A model generated the notes under the pieces. It made no database searches. It was not told the DNA's origin and worked only from the letters and a program-made list of their open reading frames with translations. DNA of 64,000 bases from Acinonyx jubatus (taxonomy: Eukaryota; Chordata; Mammalia; Carnivora; Felidae): positions 66,125,741-66,189,740 of the forward strand of contig NC_069392.1 of assembly GCF_027475565.1 (NCBI RefSeq), in the 5' to 3' direction. Below are positions 10,971 through 22,689 of this stretch, piece after piece. Positions within the stretch are counted from its first letter, which is position 1, and each line of letters starts with the position of its first letter. The translations under genes and the position numbers were made by a program.

Positions 10971-11198
10971 TAGGGGCGCCTGGGTGGCCCAGTCGGTTAA
11001 GCATCCGACTTCGGCTCAGGTCATGATCTCACGGTCCATGAGTTCGAGCCCTGCATCGGGCTCTGTGCTAACAGCTCAGAGCCTGGAGCCTGTTTCAGAT
11101 TCTGTGTCTCCCTCTCTCTCTGACCCTCTCCCGTTCATGCTGTCTCTCCCTGTCTCAAAAATAAATAAACGTTAAAAAAAATTTGAAAAAAAAAAAAA
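10971..11198 (+). mobile_element. Felid tRNA-Lys SINE, full length
   Basis: This is a near-consensus copy. A perfect 16-bp duplication, AAGATTCCATTTATGT, flanks it at 10955-10970 and 11199-11214, inside the L1M 3' UTR. Confidence 0.95.
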
Positions 11199-11599
11199 AA
11201 GATTCCATTTATGTCAAACATCCCAAACAGGAAAATGTATAAAAAGTAGATCAGGGGTTAGTTAGCTAGGTCTGGAGATCGGGTCGGGGAGGGGGCGGGT
11301 GGCGAATGGGGAGTATCTGCTAATGGGTTTCTTTCCAAGGTAGTAAACACGTTCTAAAATTAGATTGTGCTGACGGTTGTACAAATCTGTAAGTATACTA
11401 AAAACTATTGAATTGCATACTAAAACAGATACATTGCTCGGTATGTGAATTATGTCTCAGTAAATCTGTCTTTGAATAACAAGTAAGACCGAAAAGTCTC
11501 CCTTTTCCTGAAGGGGCTGACGTGCTCCTCAGAGAGCAAACAATCAACGGAGAAACAATACGACTTCAATTCATGGCAAGCCTCTTCCTCACCCCTTAC

Positions 11600-11810
11600 C
11601 TCTTCTTTCTCCATTCCTCAAGAGGGAATAGGTCCCTTCCTTCCTGTTACACTTACGCTTTTGTATTGGCTTTCTCTGAAAAGTGAGATGCTTGAGGGGG
11701 TCTGTGTCTTTGAACTTTGGGTCCCCAGGGTTAAAGTGCAATGCTTGGCATACGGTGGGCTTCCAACAGTTGTTCACTGAATGGTGAATAAGTGACAGAG
11801 ACGGGACGAG
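11600..11810 (+). repeat. L2 3'-end relic
   Basis: AGTGCAATGCTTGGCATACG followed by GTGGGCTTCCAACAGTTGTT and a GAATGGTGAATAAG tail corresponds to the L2 end (GTGCCTGGCACATAGTAGG...CAATAAA...TTGTTGAATG). Confidence 0.55.
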
Positions 11811-12324
11811 AATGTGGGTGTCCTGAGTCCCAGATCAGCACTCCTTCCAACTAGGCCAATCACATCAGTTGGCGATCAGTTGGAAGACTCCCCAGATGTA
11901 ACAGCGAGCCAGGAAGGAGTCCACCCTGAAACAGTCCCATTTTCTACAAGCTGTCAGAGTCTAGGTATGGGTTTATACTGTACATCATAAGCGTAATTTT
12001 GCGGTGTCCTTCCTAATTACGCTGTGTCCTCTGAAGTCTTTCCACTGTCTTCGCGTCCAGCCCTCCCCACCGATTTCAGCATCAGCTTTGCTGGCACCTT
12101 TAGCACCTTGTCATTGTGACTTCTAACCAACTGCCCGGTCAACAGTGAGTGGGGCGGCCTGGCCTGTGGGCCCAGGGTCTCCAAGGCCTAAGTCTTAGAG
12201 ATTTGGGTTTTTTTTGCTTACCAAGAAGCATCGAGTAGAACCACTCCAAACAAAGATTATTTAGAAAAATAATTTTTTTACGGTCTGCTGAGGTATAACT
12301 TTGCCACAAATGTTCTCTACTACT

Positions 12325-12815
12325 TTTTAAAAACAGCTTTATTGAGCTATAATTCACACGCCATATAATTCACCCATTTAGGCTGCACAATCCAATGGTT
12401 TTTAGTATATTCACAGAGCTCTGTAACTATCATCACAATCTAACTTTAGAACACTCTAAGCATCCCAGAAATAAACCCTCTAGCATTCACTCCCCACTCT
12501 CCCTCTTACCCCAGCTCTAGGCAACCACTGATGTCCTTTTTTTGCCTTTATAAATCTGCCTATTCCGGACGGCTCATGTGAAGGGACTCATATAGTATGT
12601 GACCTTACGTGACTGTCTTCTTTTGCTTTGGTTGTTATCAAGGCTCATCCATGTGGAAATGTGTCTCAGGACTTCATCCCTTTTCGTGGCCAACTAATAT
12701 TCCAGTGTGTGCGCATTCCACACTGTGAATACATTCATCAGTCATGGCCATTTGAGTTATCCTCACTTTTTGGTTCTTAGGACTAATGCTGCCATGAACA
12801 TTCATGTGTCTCTAC
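12325..12815 (-). mobile_element. L1M 3' end, antisense
   Basis: On the plus strand it starts ACAGCTTTATTGAGCTATAA, passes CACGCCATATAATTCACCCA, TTCATCAGTCATGGCCATTT and ends near CATGAACATTCATGTG. These are the reversed landmarks of an L1M 3' UTR and ORF2 end. It is diverged, hence ancient. Confidence 0.8.
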
Positions 12816-12839
12816 TACTTTCTAGATCATAATTACTGT

Positions 12840-13550
12840 ACTCTAAACCCTCCTCCCCTATTCTGATGCTTTGTCTCTAAATACACTGCCTATCGGTTTA
12901 CGAGATTCTCCCAGGCTTTTTACAAAGTATCATTAATGTATATTGAAGGGCTGGCAAACACATAACTTGGCCGCTGTTGGAATTGGCTGCCAACATATAA
13001 AATATTTTAATGAAATGATGAAGTGATCATCTCTCCAGTGACATTTTCTGACTTCCTTTCAAGGATGCCAGGAAGCCAGGTTTTCCACTCATTCAACAGA
13101 GTTGTGTGTTCCTGGAGAGTCTGCTGCGTACTGGGGAATGTGCAGTGTGTGGGGAGAGAGATCCTCGCCCCGCAAAATCTTCTATTCTGTTAGAGGACAG
13201 AGCCTTGGGGGAGGCAGCTCACCTGGTCCTGGTGATCAGGGGAGGCTTCCCCGAAGAAGAAGCAACTAGAACTAAGATGATACAGCTAGGAGTTTGCCAG
13301 GTGAAGAAGACAGAAAGCAAAAGAAAACACGAGCGGAAAGGGCCAGAGGTGAGAGGAGCATGTGTGGATGGGAGAGAGGAAAGAAAAAGGAGAAGGGAGG
13401 GCAGGCGGAGGGGTGGAAAGAGATTAAACTGAACAAGAGAGTGAAGCCGTACCATTCAGGGCTTTGAATGCCAATATAGAAAAGACCCATTGCCTGATGC
13501 GAAAGGGTTCAAAATTCGGCAAAATTAAGCACTCACTGAGGGTTGGCCCT
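12840..13550. other. No gene recognised; possible ancient repeat with purine-rich part
   Basis: The segment 13060-13440 resembles diverged ancient repeats of the GAGGCTTCCC type and is purine-rich. An apparent 108-codon frame at 13106-13432 ends in low-complexity Arg/Lys/Glu codons and is not believed. Confidence 0.35.
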
Positions 13551-13552
13551 CT

Positions 13553-13596
13553 AAAAAAATTAAATTAAATTAAATTAAATAATTAAATTAAAAAAA
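13553..13596. repeat. (TTAAA)n microsatellite
   Basis: About eight units of a TTAAA pentamer occur in tandem, with one irregular unit near 13580. Confidence 0.9.
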
Positions 13597-14016
13597 CACA
13601 AGAGTTTATTGAAAAAGGTACAATATGAAAAAGAACTCACGGATTGCTCAAATTTGTAATCTCATTAGAAGCAAAGAGGTTTCTCTTTCAATCAAAAATT
13701 TCAGGTTTCATGTCAATGTGTAAGAATAGGGATGTTTAAAATTATTGTCTTATTCTTTAAGAAATGTGTTTAGACCCTCTTATGTGCAAGAGATTATTAC
13801 TCTGGTCTCTGAGGCTGTAAAATGGTTCATAATGCTGGTTTCTTAACTTCCAGGCAAGAAGTGGTCAATCAAGTGAGACATGAAAAAGAAAAAGACCCAC
13901 AAAGAGATTTTGCATATTGGATACATTTAAGAAACTATTTATTTAGAGGAACAAGCATTACACAATAATTCAAAGGGCACCAGCACTAATCTCTCTCCTT
14001 AGCACAATTATAATTC

Positions 14017-14235
14017 AATTAAGTTTTATTTATTTTGAGAGAGGGTGTGTGTATGTGTGAGCACGAGCATTTGGGTGTGGGGGGGGGGAGAGAGAGAGAG
14101 AGAGAGGGAGAGAGAGAGAATCCCAACTGTCAGCATGGAGCCCAATGCAGGGTTCGAACTCACGAACCCTGAGATCATGACCTGAGCCGAAACCAAGAGT
14201 TGGACACTTAACTGACTGAGCCACCCAAGCGCCCT
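14017..14235 (-). mobile_element. Felid tRNA-Lys SINE, reverse orientation
   Basis: The plus strand shows the reversed copy: TTTATTTATTTT, a G-run and GA-rich block at about 14078-14119, then the core and CCACCCAAGCGCCC at the right end. No clear target-site duplication is visible. It is the first of three consecutive same-orientation copies. Confidence 0.9.
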
Positions 14236-14253
14236 GTTCATATAGAACCTTTG

Positions 14254-14309
14254 AATTTTTTTTAATGTTTATTTATTTTTGAGAGACAGAGTGTGAGTGG
14301 AGAAGGGGC

Positions 14310-14343
<34 letters not shown>

Positions 14344-14476
14344 GCAGAATCTGAGGCAGGCTCCAGGCTCTGAGCTGTCAGCACAGAGCCGAACACGGGG
14401 CTCAAACTCACAAGCCGTGAGATCATGACCTGAGCTGAAGTCAGACGCCTAACTGACTGAGCCACCCAGGCACCCC
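14254..14476 (-). mobile_element. Felid tRNA-Lys SINE, reverse orientation
   Basis: This is a full copy ending GCCACCCAGGCACCCC. An imperfect duplication around TAGAACCTTT (left) and TAGAATCTTT (right) probably flanks it. Confidence 0.9.
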
Positions 14477-14484
14477 TAGAATCT

Positions 14485-14675
14485 TTTTTTTTCCTAAGTT
14501 TATTTATTTATGTTGAGAGAGACACAGAGAGAGAGGGAGAGAGAGAAACAGAGACAGAGACAGAGAGACAGAATCCCAAGCAGGCTCCACACTGTCAGTG
14601 CAGATCCCCACTTGGGGCTCGAACTCACGAACTGTGAGACCATGACCTGAGCAGAAATCAAGAGGCCCCGTTCAC
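14485..14675 (-). mobile_element. Felid tRNA-Lys SINE, reverse, with the tRNA head missing
   Basis: The poly-T, GA-rich block and core are present, but the copy stops after ACCATGACCTGAGCAGAAAT and CAAGAGGCCCC. Most of the GGTGGCTCAG head is lost. Third member of the tandem cluster. Confidence 0.85.
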
Positions 14676-14699
14676 ATGATTTTTTAAAAAAAAGAATTC

Positions 14700-16320
14700 T
14701 ATACCAAAAGACCTTCAACTAAGAGTTATTTAGAAATGTTTGCTTTGGAGATTTTTGTATCCTCTGGTTCAATTCGGGTGGCCACACCGGGAGTACAATA
14801 AATAAGAATTTATTAAACGTTCTACTCCGTGGGCCATGGAGAACATAAAGAAGTGGCAGGTATGGCTCCTTCTCTCAATGAACTTCAGTTCATCTAAGAA
14901 TATGGGAGGCAGTGTGAAGGTCCGGGGAAAGAAGAGAGTGAAACTTTACTGTTCCTGCTATCACTGTCCAAGGCTCCTAAAACTAACATATTTCACCTCA
15001 CCTTCAAATGATCCCAGAAAGAAGGGATTTTTCTTACCAGCAACCAAGTCTCCATAGAGGTGAAACAACCTGCCTAAAATCAATAGGCTACAGTGGACAC
15101 ATTTCCAACCGAGGTAAAAACCAGGAAATCCACACCAAGTGCAGACATGTGGGCAAACTCCTAGTTCAACGGGGCAGGAATAGGGTTGAGCTCTCTCATA
15201 ACTGACCTTCAGGGGTCTCGTTTGCATATCTACTCTTTAGTTCCAGGGAAGGTGATGGAAAAACCTGGGGCTTGGATAGCCAGCCACCAGGGAAACGAGG
15301 GTGTGTTTCTATAAGGCCTTGGTTTGACCTCTGGGCCCGGGGGAAGCACAGGGGTAGGTACGCTGCTGTGCAGGCTGGGGTTCCACCCCCGGCCCCCAAC
15401 TCAGCCTGTTTGAATCCCCAAGATGGGGGTGCGGGTACAGGGGAGTGGGGAGGGTGGGGGGAGGGACCAGAGTTGCAGCCAGGAGCAGAGTGCTTTTGCC
15501 TGGACAGAGGAGCAATGAATGTCGCTCAGAGGGTCCAGAGAGAGGTGCCACGTGGCCAGGGGGCTGCATTCCAGAGGGGCTGGGATGAAAGTGTCCCCAG
15601 CAAGCAGTTACGAAGACTGTGAGACAGTCAGGCTTGCCGATGCCAGGGAGCTGTTATTGTACAATTTCCGCAGGGCCTGAGTGAGAGTCACTCACTCCAA
15701 AATACCTACTAAGCGTGTACTTTGTGTCAGGCCCTATTCTACATACTGGAAATCAGCAAATAGCGGTAAATGAAACAGACAAAAATCTCCATTCTCTCAG
15801 GGCTTGCATTCCAGGCGGGGGTGGGGGGGCTGGATAGAAAATACAGAAGATGAGCGGTAAACATCAAGGGGTGTTAAGAAAGAAATAAAACAGGGAAGAG
15901 GAACAGGGTGGGGGGCCACTGAGGTTTTCAGTAGATGGGTTGGCAAAGTCCATACCGAGAACGTAACATTGGAACTAAGACTTGCAGGAGGTGAAGGAGC
16001 CTGCCATGTCTTGCCGGGGAAGGAGGCTCTCAGGAAGTGGAAAGAATGAGTGCAAAGGTCCTGTGGCAGAAGTGTGCCAGGCAAGCCAGTTCAGGCATAG
16101 CAAGGAGGGGCAGAGTAAGGGAGAGAGAGTGGAGACGGGGTCGGGGGGGGGGGGCTGTGTAAGGATTGTGCCTCCTGACCTGGGTAGAGTGAGCATTTCC
16201 AACATGCTCTGCTATGAAGCTGCGGGTGTGGAATAAGGCAGGGGAGTTGGATTCGCCAAGGTGGGTAGGATTTTGTCACGTGAAAATAAAGAATTGGAAG
16301 AGGGGCCAAAAAACTGAGGA
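14700..16320. other. No gene recognised; fragments of ancient repeats
   Basis: The relic at about 15690-15820 (CTACTAAGCGTGTACTTTGT, AAATGAAACAGACAAAAATC) and its continuation to about 16120 (GTGCAAAGGTCCTGTGGCAG) match phrases of a common ancient mammalian repeat. Another relic with TTTATTAAACGTTCTAC is near 14810. No exon is recognisable. Confidence 0.4.
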
Positions 16321-16329
16321 GTGATTGCA

Positions 16330-16900
16330 ATGATGGATTATTCCAGTTATCCCTGTTGTGTAACCAGCCACATCAAAACACAATGGCATAAAGCAGTCAC
16401 GGATTCTGTGTGTCAGGAATTGGGGCAGGACACAGTGGGGATGGCTTGTCTCTGCTCCATGATATCTGGGGTCCCAGCTAGGAAACCTCAAGGTTGGAGA
16501 ATGGGCTGACTCAAGCTCACCCTGGCATCTTCTGGAGACACCTTCCCTCTGGCGAGTGATGCTGGCTGTCAGCCGATACCCCGGCGCATGGTCTCATCTT
16601 GCAGTCCAGCTTCCCCACAGCCCAGAGCCCTTAGACAGCCCACGTGGCCACTCAAGGCGCCCAAGCTGAGCGTCCTAAGAGAGAGAAGGTGGAAGCTGCC
16701 CGTATTTTAAGGCCTAGGCTTGGAAGCTGGCACAGTGCCATTGTCACGATGTGCTACCGATCAAGTGGTTGCAGAGCCCAGATTCAAAGGAGAAAGGAGA
16801 GAGACCCCGCGCCTTGAAGGAAGAAGGGTCAAAGAAGAATGATGTTTCAAGTACAAGACTAATTGAACTCATCCAAGGAGGAAGGAAGGCCATAGGAACA
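16330..16900. repeat. Ancient interspersed repeat, possibly LTR-derived
   Basis: Landmarks such as TGTTGTGTAACCAGCCACAT, TTCTGTGTGTCAGGAATTGG, AGAGAGAGAAGGTGGAAGCT and AGCCCAGATTCAAAGGAGAA follow in order a common mammalian repeat with a GTAACAAACCACCCCAAAAC start. I cannot fix the family name. It resembles the element at 39.1-39.7 kb in layout. Confidence 0.5.
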
Positions 16901-16904
16901 CACC

Positions 16905-18110
16905 TGGAAGAACACGCCATCATTTAGAAGCAGGAAATAGGAAGAGAATCCAGCCGCCGAGAACAAGACGGTAGGAAGAAAGCCAGCATAACAGGACGAT
17001 TGTTTCAAGAAAGAGGGAATGATCCACTCTGCCTAATGCTGATGAGAGGTCAGGAAGGTTACGCTGAGAAGTGACGTTTGGACGTGGCAAGGTGGAGAAC
17101 AGTGACATGGTGACAATGGCAGATTTGGTAAAGCCACGGGAATGAAAGTCTGATGAGAAAGGGTTGAAGGGAGAACAAGGGAGAGGAAGAAAAGCAGCAA
17201 AGACAGACATGTCTTCGGAGTTTTTTATAAGGGGTACGGGGGAAATGGGACATGCTGATGAAGCGAAACACAGGTTCAAGGGAGGATTTTCATAGATGGA
17301 ACATACAACAGTTTTGTAGGCTGAAGGGAATGATCTAGTAGAATGGCGGAAATAATGGCAGAGGAGAGAGGGGATGATGGTGGGAATGATACCCTTGAGT
17401 TGGTGAGAGGGGCTGGAACCCAGTGCACAGTGGAAGCTTTAGCCTATGGTGGCAGCATGGACAGCTCACGTGTTGCATACATTCTCAACGGGCGCGAAAA
17501 TTGGTTCCTACTCTTTGGGGGTATAAAGTGCATATACTTACAGTATATGAACAGATATACAGTATATCTGTGGTAATAAAATCTCATGGGAGAGGTTGTG
17601 CAATTAGCAAAAACTCTATCTAAAAAGACTACCTAAGGGGGGGGTGTGGCAATGAAAACCAATGATTGTGAAATACTTGTCTATTATAACTGAAGAGAAG
17701 GTAGAGTGTATGAGGAAGTGTTTCTCTAAATACATGGTAGGCAACATGGAAGGAAACATGGAAGATGTCTTCTGATAACATCTCTTTTCTTTGTGAAATA
17801 AGGAGCAAGAAGAATCAAATGTGAGGATGAGGAAGGGGGTCTTTCAAGGTTTGGCAAGAGATGAGAAAGTTTGAAACCAATGTTTTGGAGGGTAGTTAGA
17901 GGGAATTAATTAAGGATTAAGTTGGTGTTGGTGGACCTTTCAATGTGAGACCCATCAGCATGTTTGTGCGCTTTTCTCCAATGACTTCACCTGCTCAGAT
18001 CAGGAAGAGATTGGGTTTCACTAGGATTGGGATTGTACTAGGGGAGTACAATGGATGGAGTTATGGGCAGGAGTGTATCCTAAAGGGATAATGGCCAGTA
18101 ATGGTCATCA
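16905..18110. other. No gene recognised
   Basis: Purine-rich, low-information sequence with possible diverged ancient repeats (about 17030-17200). Short frames such as 17343-17576 show no domain. Confidence 0.4.
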
Positions 18111-18119
18111 GTGCCTTCC

Positions 18120-18495
18120 CCACTCTCAGTGCACCCCATAACAATACATATGTTGTCTCTTTACATGAAGCACCTGCAACTCTCTATCTGGGGACTTCCT
18201 GTTGATCTGTGTGGTTGGCATGCCAGAAATGCCGGTAAGTCAGTGTCCCCAGCAATGACCTACAGCCAATGATGGATGGGATATCCCTGTTTCCTTGCCC
18301 CTGAGGGGAAAATAACTCTGAGGATTATTCCGCATGCCTGTTCAATAAATGCCCTTTATTCACTTCATTTTCTTCCCTGTAGGACTTCCCTATACTCCCC
18401 TCAGCACTTCCTGGGATCACCTCCCAAATAAACTACTCACACTCAGATTCTTGTCTCAGAGTCCGTTTCTGAGAGAGCCAAACTAGGACAATGAT
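18120..18495 (+). repeat. LTR-like ancient repeat (probable)
   Basis: CCTGGGATCACCTCCCAAAT followed by AAACTACTCACACTCAGATT, CTTGTCTCAGAGTCCGTTTC and CCAAACTAGGACAATG resembles the R/U5 end of a mammalian LTR, including AATAAA-type signals at about 18345 and 18427. The subfamily is not determined. Confidence 0.45.
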
Positions 18496-18499
18496 GAAC

Positions 18500-20585
18500 C
18501 ATAGTTTTTAAGCCAGGTTAGGAGAGAATTAAGAATACGATGCGGGGTAGGGAAAGCAAGTGTTGATAAGACAGTGAAAGGTGGTAAGATCAAAGGATTG
18601 GAAGACCCAATGGGGTCCAAGAATGTTGAAGTTAAGAGTACTTGAAGTAGGGATTGAAGAGTGGGACACTTGAAATTGGAATTATGCCGTTATTGGTGAA
18701 GGTAAACTTTAGCATATAACCATGGGAGTGAGGACTGGTGAAGCGGAGGGTAAGATCATTGCAGGTGAGAGAACAAGGAACGGAGAGAGCAAAATGGCCC
18801 ATAGAAGGCTGATTGTTTCTCGTTTGCCTTCTATCTCTCCTAGAACATTATTCTGAAGGTTAAATGACCTAATCCACACAAAGGTGCTAGTTCAGATCTC
18901 CGTACATAGTAAGTGCCTAACAAATGTTAGCAGAAGTCCACAGTGGGCATATGATCCAAACCACACCAGCAATCCCTCCCAAGGATTGTTATAACTCAAT
19001 CCATTGAAGAAACATTCTCTTTCCTCTTTGGGTGTAAGGTTGGGAAGCTACAGCCGCCTATGGCTACCCAGACCGTCCAACAGAGAGAACAAAGGAGTTG
19101 GGGCAACACAAAGGCAGAAGGAGAGAGAAGCTGGAGAGAGAATCCTGGCAGTGTTTGATTCCCTAGAGTCGGTTGTCTCTGCAGTCAGATCCACCCTGCC
19201 CTCTCTACAATCATTCACTCGGTTTCAATAAGACTTTTATAAAAACTTTAATTTCGCTTTACTTAAGCTAGTTTGAGTTGAGTTCCTATCACTTGCTACA
19301 ACGACAAAAACAATAAGTTAACTGATAAGGGAGTTCACCTCTTGCCTCATGCTGGCCAAAGGGTTCTAATGCAAAGTTCATACATGGAAATCTTTTCAAG
19401 CCTAGAGAGAAGGAAATATTGTGAGGTTTAAACACCTGAGGAAGCCATGTACCTGAGTTTGTCTCAACTCACCCATTTGCCTGCTGAGTGGGCATCAGGC
19501 CTTGGCATCTCATTGGGAGACTCTGTGAGAGTCAGCCTTGCTAATTTATGTTGTAGCAAAGCTGTTGAAAGCATCGTCTACCCCACCTCTCAGTGTCTTC
19601 TCTATGATGCATACAGGTGAAGTTTATTTTAGAATTTCTGGGCAAAAATCTTTACTTTTCTCAAAGAACTGGCAAGTGTTCTCTTGGTGGAAAGAGAGAA
19701 CTAAGTAATCAATTGTGTTTCTTCACTTTGGTCACCTGGAAGCTCACAGCCAAGAATACAGCCCAACTTTTGGGACCTTATAATCTCTATATGTGAATAT
19801 GTGAGTTTTATGTTTTTCTACTAATCTTAATATTCTATTTTAACTTGTATTTTCCTTAAGACTTACTTATATTTTACTATTGTAAGTGTTCTATAAAACT
19901 TCCTCAAATCATTTAGAGAATAGAGCAAAGTTTAAATAAATAAATAAGCACACATACTTTGTATTCAACCTGGGAAATATCCCTTTGCCTCTTTATTGCC
20001 AAACGATGGGGTTAAAATTTCCAATGGAGGCGGCAAATCTAATACATCCCTTTACTCTAAAATACAGCAGTAATAGATAACTATAACAAAGCAAAACTAA
20101 AATAACACAACTGGGTTCAAAAAGAAAATAAAAATTTCCATGACCCAGAAAAAAATAAAAATAAAAACATCAAAAAGTAAACAGGGCTGAAGCCATGGCT
20201 TCCCAGGATTCTGGTCTAGAGGCACAGCCATGGCTAGGAGGTCAGTTCCTGCAGAATAATGGGGACCAAATGTGCTCCACATGAGATTAAGTATTGAAGC
20301 CAGAAATACCTACCTGACCATGATGGGAAGCTGTAAAAGACAACTGTTGTTGGCTAATGTGTGAGCTCTCAGCTTTTATAAAGGAAGAAAGGAATCAGAG
20401 GGAGGTAGGAAACAGAAACAATCCCACAAGCAGAAAGCAAAACAAGCTGCCCACTGGCCTGGTGACAGGATCTAAAACGTCCTCAGTATCATCATAGGGC
20501 AGGAGCCTCCACCCATATACATAAGATCTGGTTCTAGACTCAGATACCTGGGAAAAGGTGGGGGAAACTAATAAGAAGCACTCAC
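18500..20585. other. No gene recognised
   Basis: About 2 kb of mostly unique-looking, AT-rich DNA. No SINE occurs here. Part of 19900-20600 may be diverged L1, but I cannot align it with confidence. Confidence 0.35.
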
Positions 20586-20589
20586 AAAT

Positions 20590-22680
20590 GAACTAAACAG
20601 AGAAGAGAGATAGGAACAAATCCCCCTCTCAAAATGAGTTTGCAAAATTAAAATGACTGCATTTGAAGAAATCTAAGATAAAGAAAGACTACAATCAAGA
20701 TCAGGAATTAAAAATACAAATTGTTCCATTAGGAATAAATTTTAGAGGTTATTTTAAGAAAAGACTTAAACATAAGTGTGGTTAGTATGCTAAAACTAGA
20801 TTCGTAAAAATAAAGACAAAAAAAGCAGACAGACAGAAATAAAAACAGCTTTACACAATGAAATTGATCCAGAATTTTGAAAGAAAATTAGATTTTGGGG
20901 GAGCGTGGGTGGCTCAGTCCGTTAAGCATACAACTCTGGATTTTGGCTCAGGTCATGGCCTCATGAGTTCATGGGATTGAGCCCTGCATCAGGCTCTGTG
21001 CTGCAGCATAGAGCCTGCTTGGGATTCTCTCGTTCCCTTTCTCTCTGCCCCCCCCCCCCCGCTTGTGCTCTCTCTCTCTCAAAATAAATAAGTAAACAAA
21101 CTTAGACAAATAGATTTTGTAATCAAAAACTTAATAGGTCACTGGGCACTTTTAAAGAGCAACTTAGTGAGTTAGATGACTTATCACAAAATTCACCCAG
21201 AACGCAAAGTGTTAAAAAATAGTTAAGAGACATGTAGAATAAATTGAGAAACTACACAGTACATGTAAAAAGGGTTCCAGATGAAAGAATAGAGGAAATG
21301 AAGCAATAATTGAAAAGGCAGTAGTTGAAAACTTATCAGAATTAAGCGTTGTTACATGTCCTTTTTTTGCAAGTACCAAGTAAGAAAAATGTAACTAAAT
21401 CCACATGTAGATACTTAACAGTAAGACTGCAGGACATCAAAAATAAGTGAAACATCTTTAAGAATTATTAGAGAAAAAGATAGATCACCTAAAAATAAAT
21501 GACAATTAGAGGCTTCTTATTGACAATAATACACACCAAAAAACGATGGAATAATATCATCAAAATGCAAGAAAATATATTTGGCAAGCTAGAATTTTAT
21601 ACCCAGCTAAACTGTGATTCAGGAGATAGCAAAGTACACACATACACATAATCTGAGCATTTAACACCCACAAGTCCTCACTCAAAGAGAATAATTGCAC
21701 CTTTTAATTTAAGGAAGTAAGAAACAAAGAAGAGAAAGGAAAGAGGAAGAAGAAATGAAGGAAAGAGAAGCAAAGCCTGGGATACAAGAAAACAATTGTG
21801 AGCACAGAATGAGAAGGTATGTTTCTATAAATTTAACAAAAAACTGACTGCAATAAAAATAAAAATAACTAATGATATATGTTTACAAAGAAACAGTAAA
21901 TTGATCTTCTAAACAATAATAGGAAGTTTAGGGACACATTGTTCAATAGGTAAAGTGTATTCATGTCTGTATCATCTTTAAAGAGGGATAGAAATATTGG
22001 CTAATTAGCTAAATATGTACAAAGTAAACATTTCGAATAACCACTTTAAAGAATAAAAATAATACCCAGAACTTGATAAAAGGGGAAAATTTAAAGATAG
22101 AAGATTGTATCTACATACAGAAGGAATGGAGAAAGAAAGCAAAGAAGAATACCAGAAATAGAAAATACAAATGAAGAGGGTAGAAACGAGTTCAAACATA
22201 TCAACAATTTAATATATAGAAAAGGATTAAATTTACATATTAAAAGGCAGAGATTATCATATTGAATTTTAAAAATCCATCTATATAGATCTATACCTTG
22301 CTTATAAGGTTCACCTAAAAAATCTATATTTTTTATATATAGAAACGTTAATAAAAGGACAGAAAAAATATATTATGTCAATACTATCCAAAAGAATGCG
22401 AGGACAGCAGTAGTGATATCAAACAGAATAAATTTTAAGGCATAAAGCCCATATAGGGATATATCACATAATGATAAAAGTAACAATCTAACAAGAATAT
22501 ATATTAACCATGATCACCTAACCACACAGCCTTTAAAAACTGATACATTCACAAGGAGAAATGGACAAATCTGCATTCATGGTGTAAAACATTAACCTGC
22601 CTCTTTTCAAAATTGCTAGATGGAGCAGACACAATGTTAGAAAGAATATAGGAGCTTGAAATAATAGTATTAAGAAATAT
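20590..22680 (+). mobile_element. Ancient L1/HAL1-like element, degraded
   Basis: 21240-21630 reads like the ORF1-side phrase of old L1/HAL1 elements, including ACACACCAAAAAACGATGGA and AGAATTTTATACCCAGCTAA. 22380-22560 reads like ORF2, with ATCAAACAGAATAAATTTTA, AGGCATAAAGCCC, ACATAATGATAAAAGTAACA and CACAAGGAGAAATGGACAAA. All frames are broken. A SINE at 20898 interrupts it. Confidence 0.65.
20898..21110 (+). mobile_element. Felid tRNA-Lys SINE
   Basis: The copy starts GGGAGCGTGGGTGGCTCAG, has a C-run at 21047-21060, and ends in AAATAAATAAGTAAAC. The flanks share TAGATTTTG (20889-20897 and 21111-21119). Confidence 0.9.
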
Positions 22681-22689
22681 GACCCAATA

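Larger units (their letters stand above)
10405..11480 (+). mobile_element. L1M 3' end (ORF2 end and 3' UTR), split by two SINEs
   Basis: The order follows the L1 ORF2 end: GATGTAGAGAAATTGATGGG, CAACATTTGTCCGCTC region, CATACAATGGGATGTTATTC, AGCCATGAAAAGGAATG, then TACTGTAAGATTCCATTTAT and a 3' UTR ending near TATGTCTCAGTAAATCTG. It is an old mammalian L1. Two SINEs interrupt it at 10745 and 10971, each with its own target-site duplication, so both landed after the L1. Confidence 0.8.
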
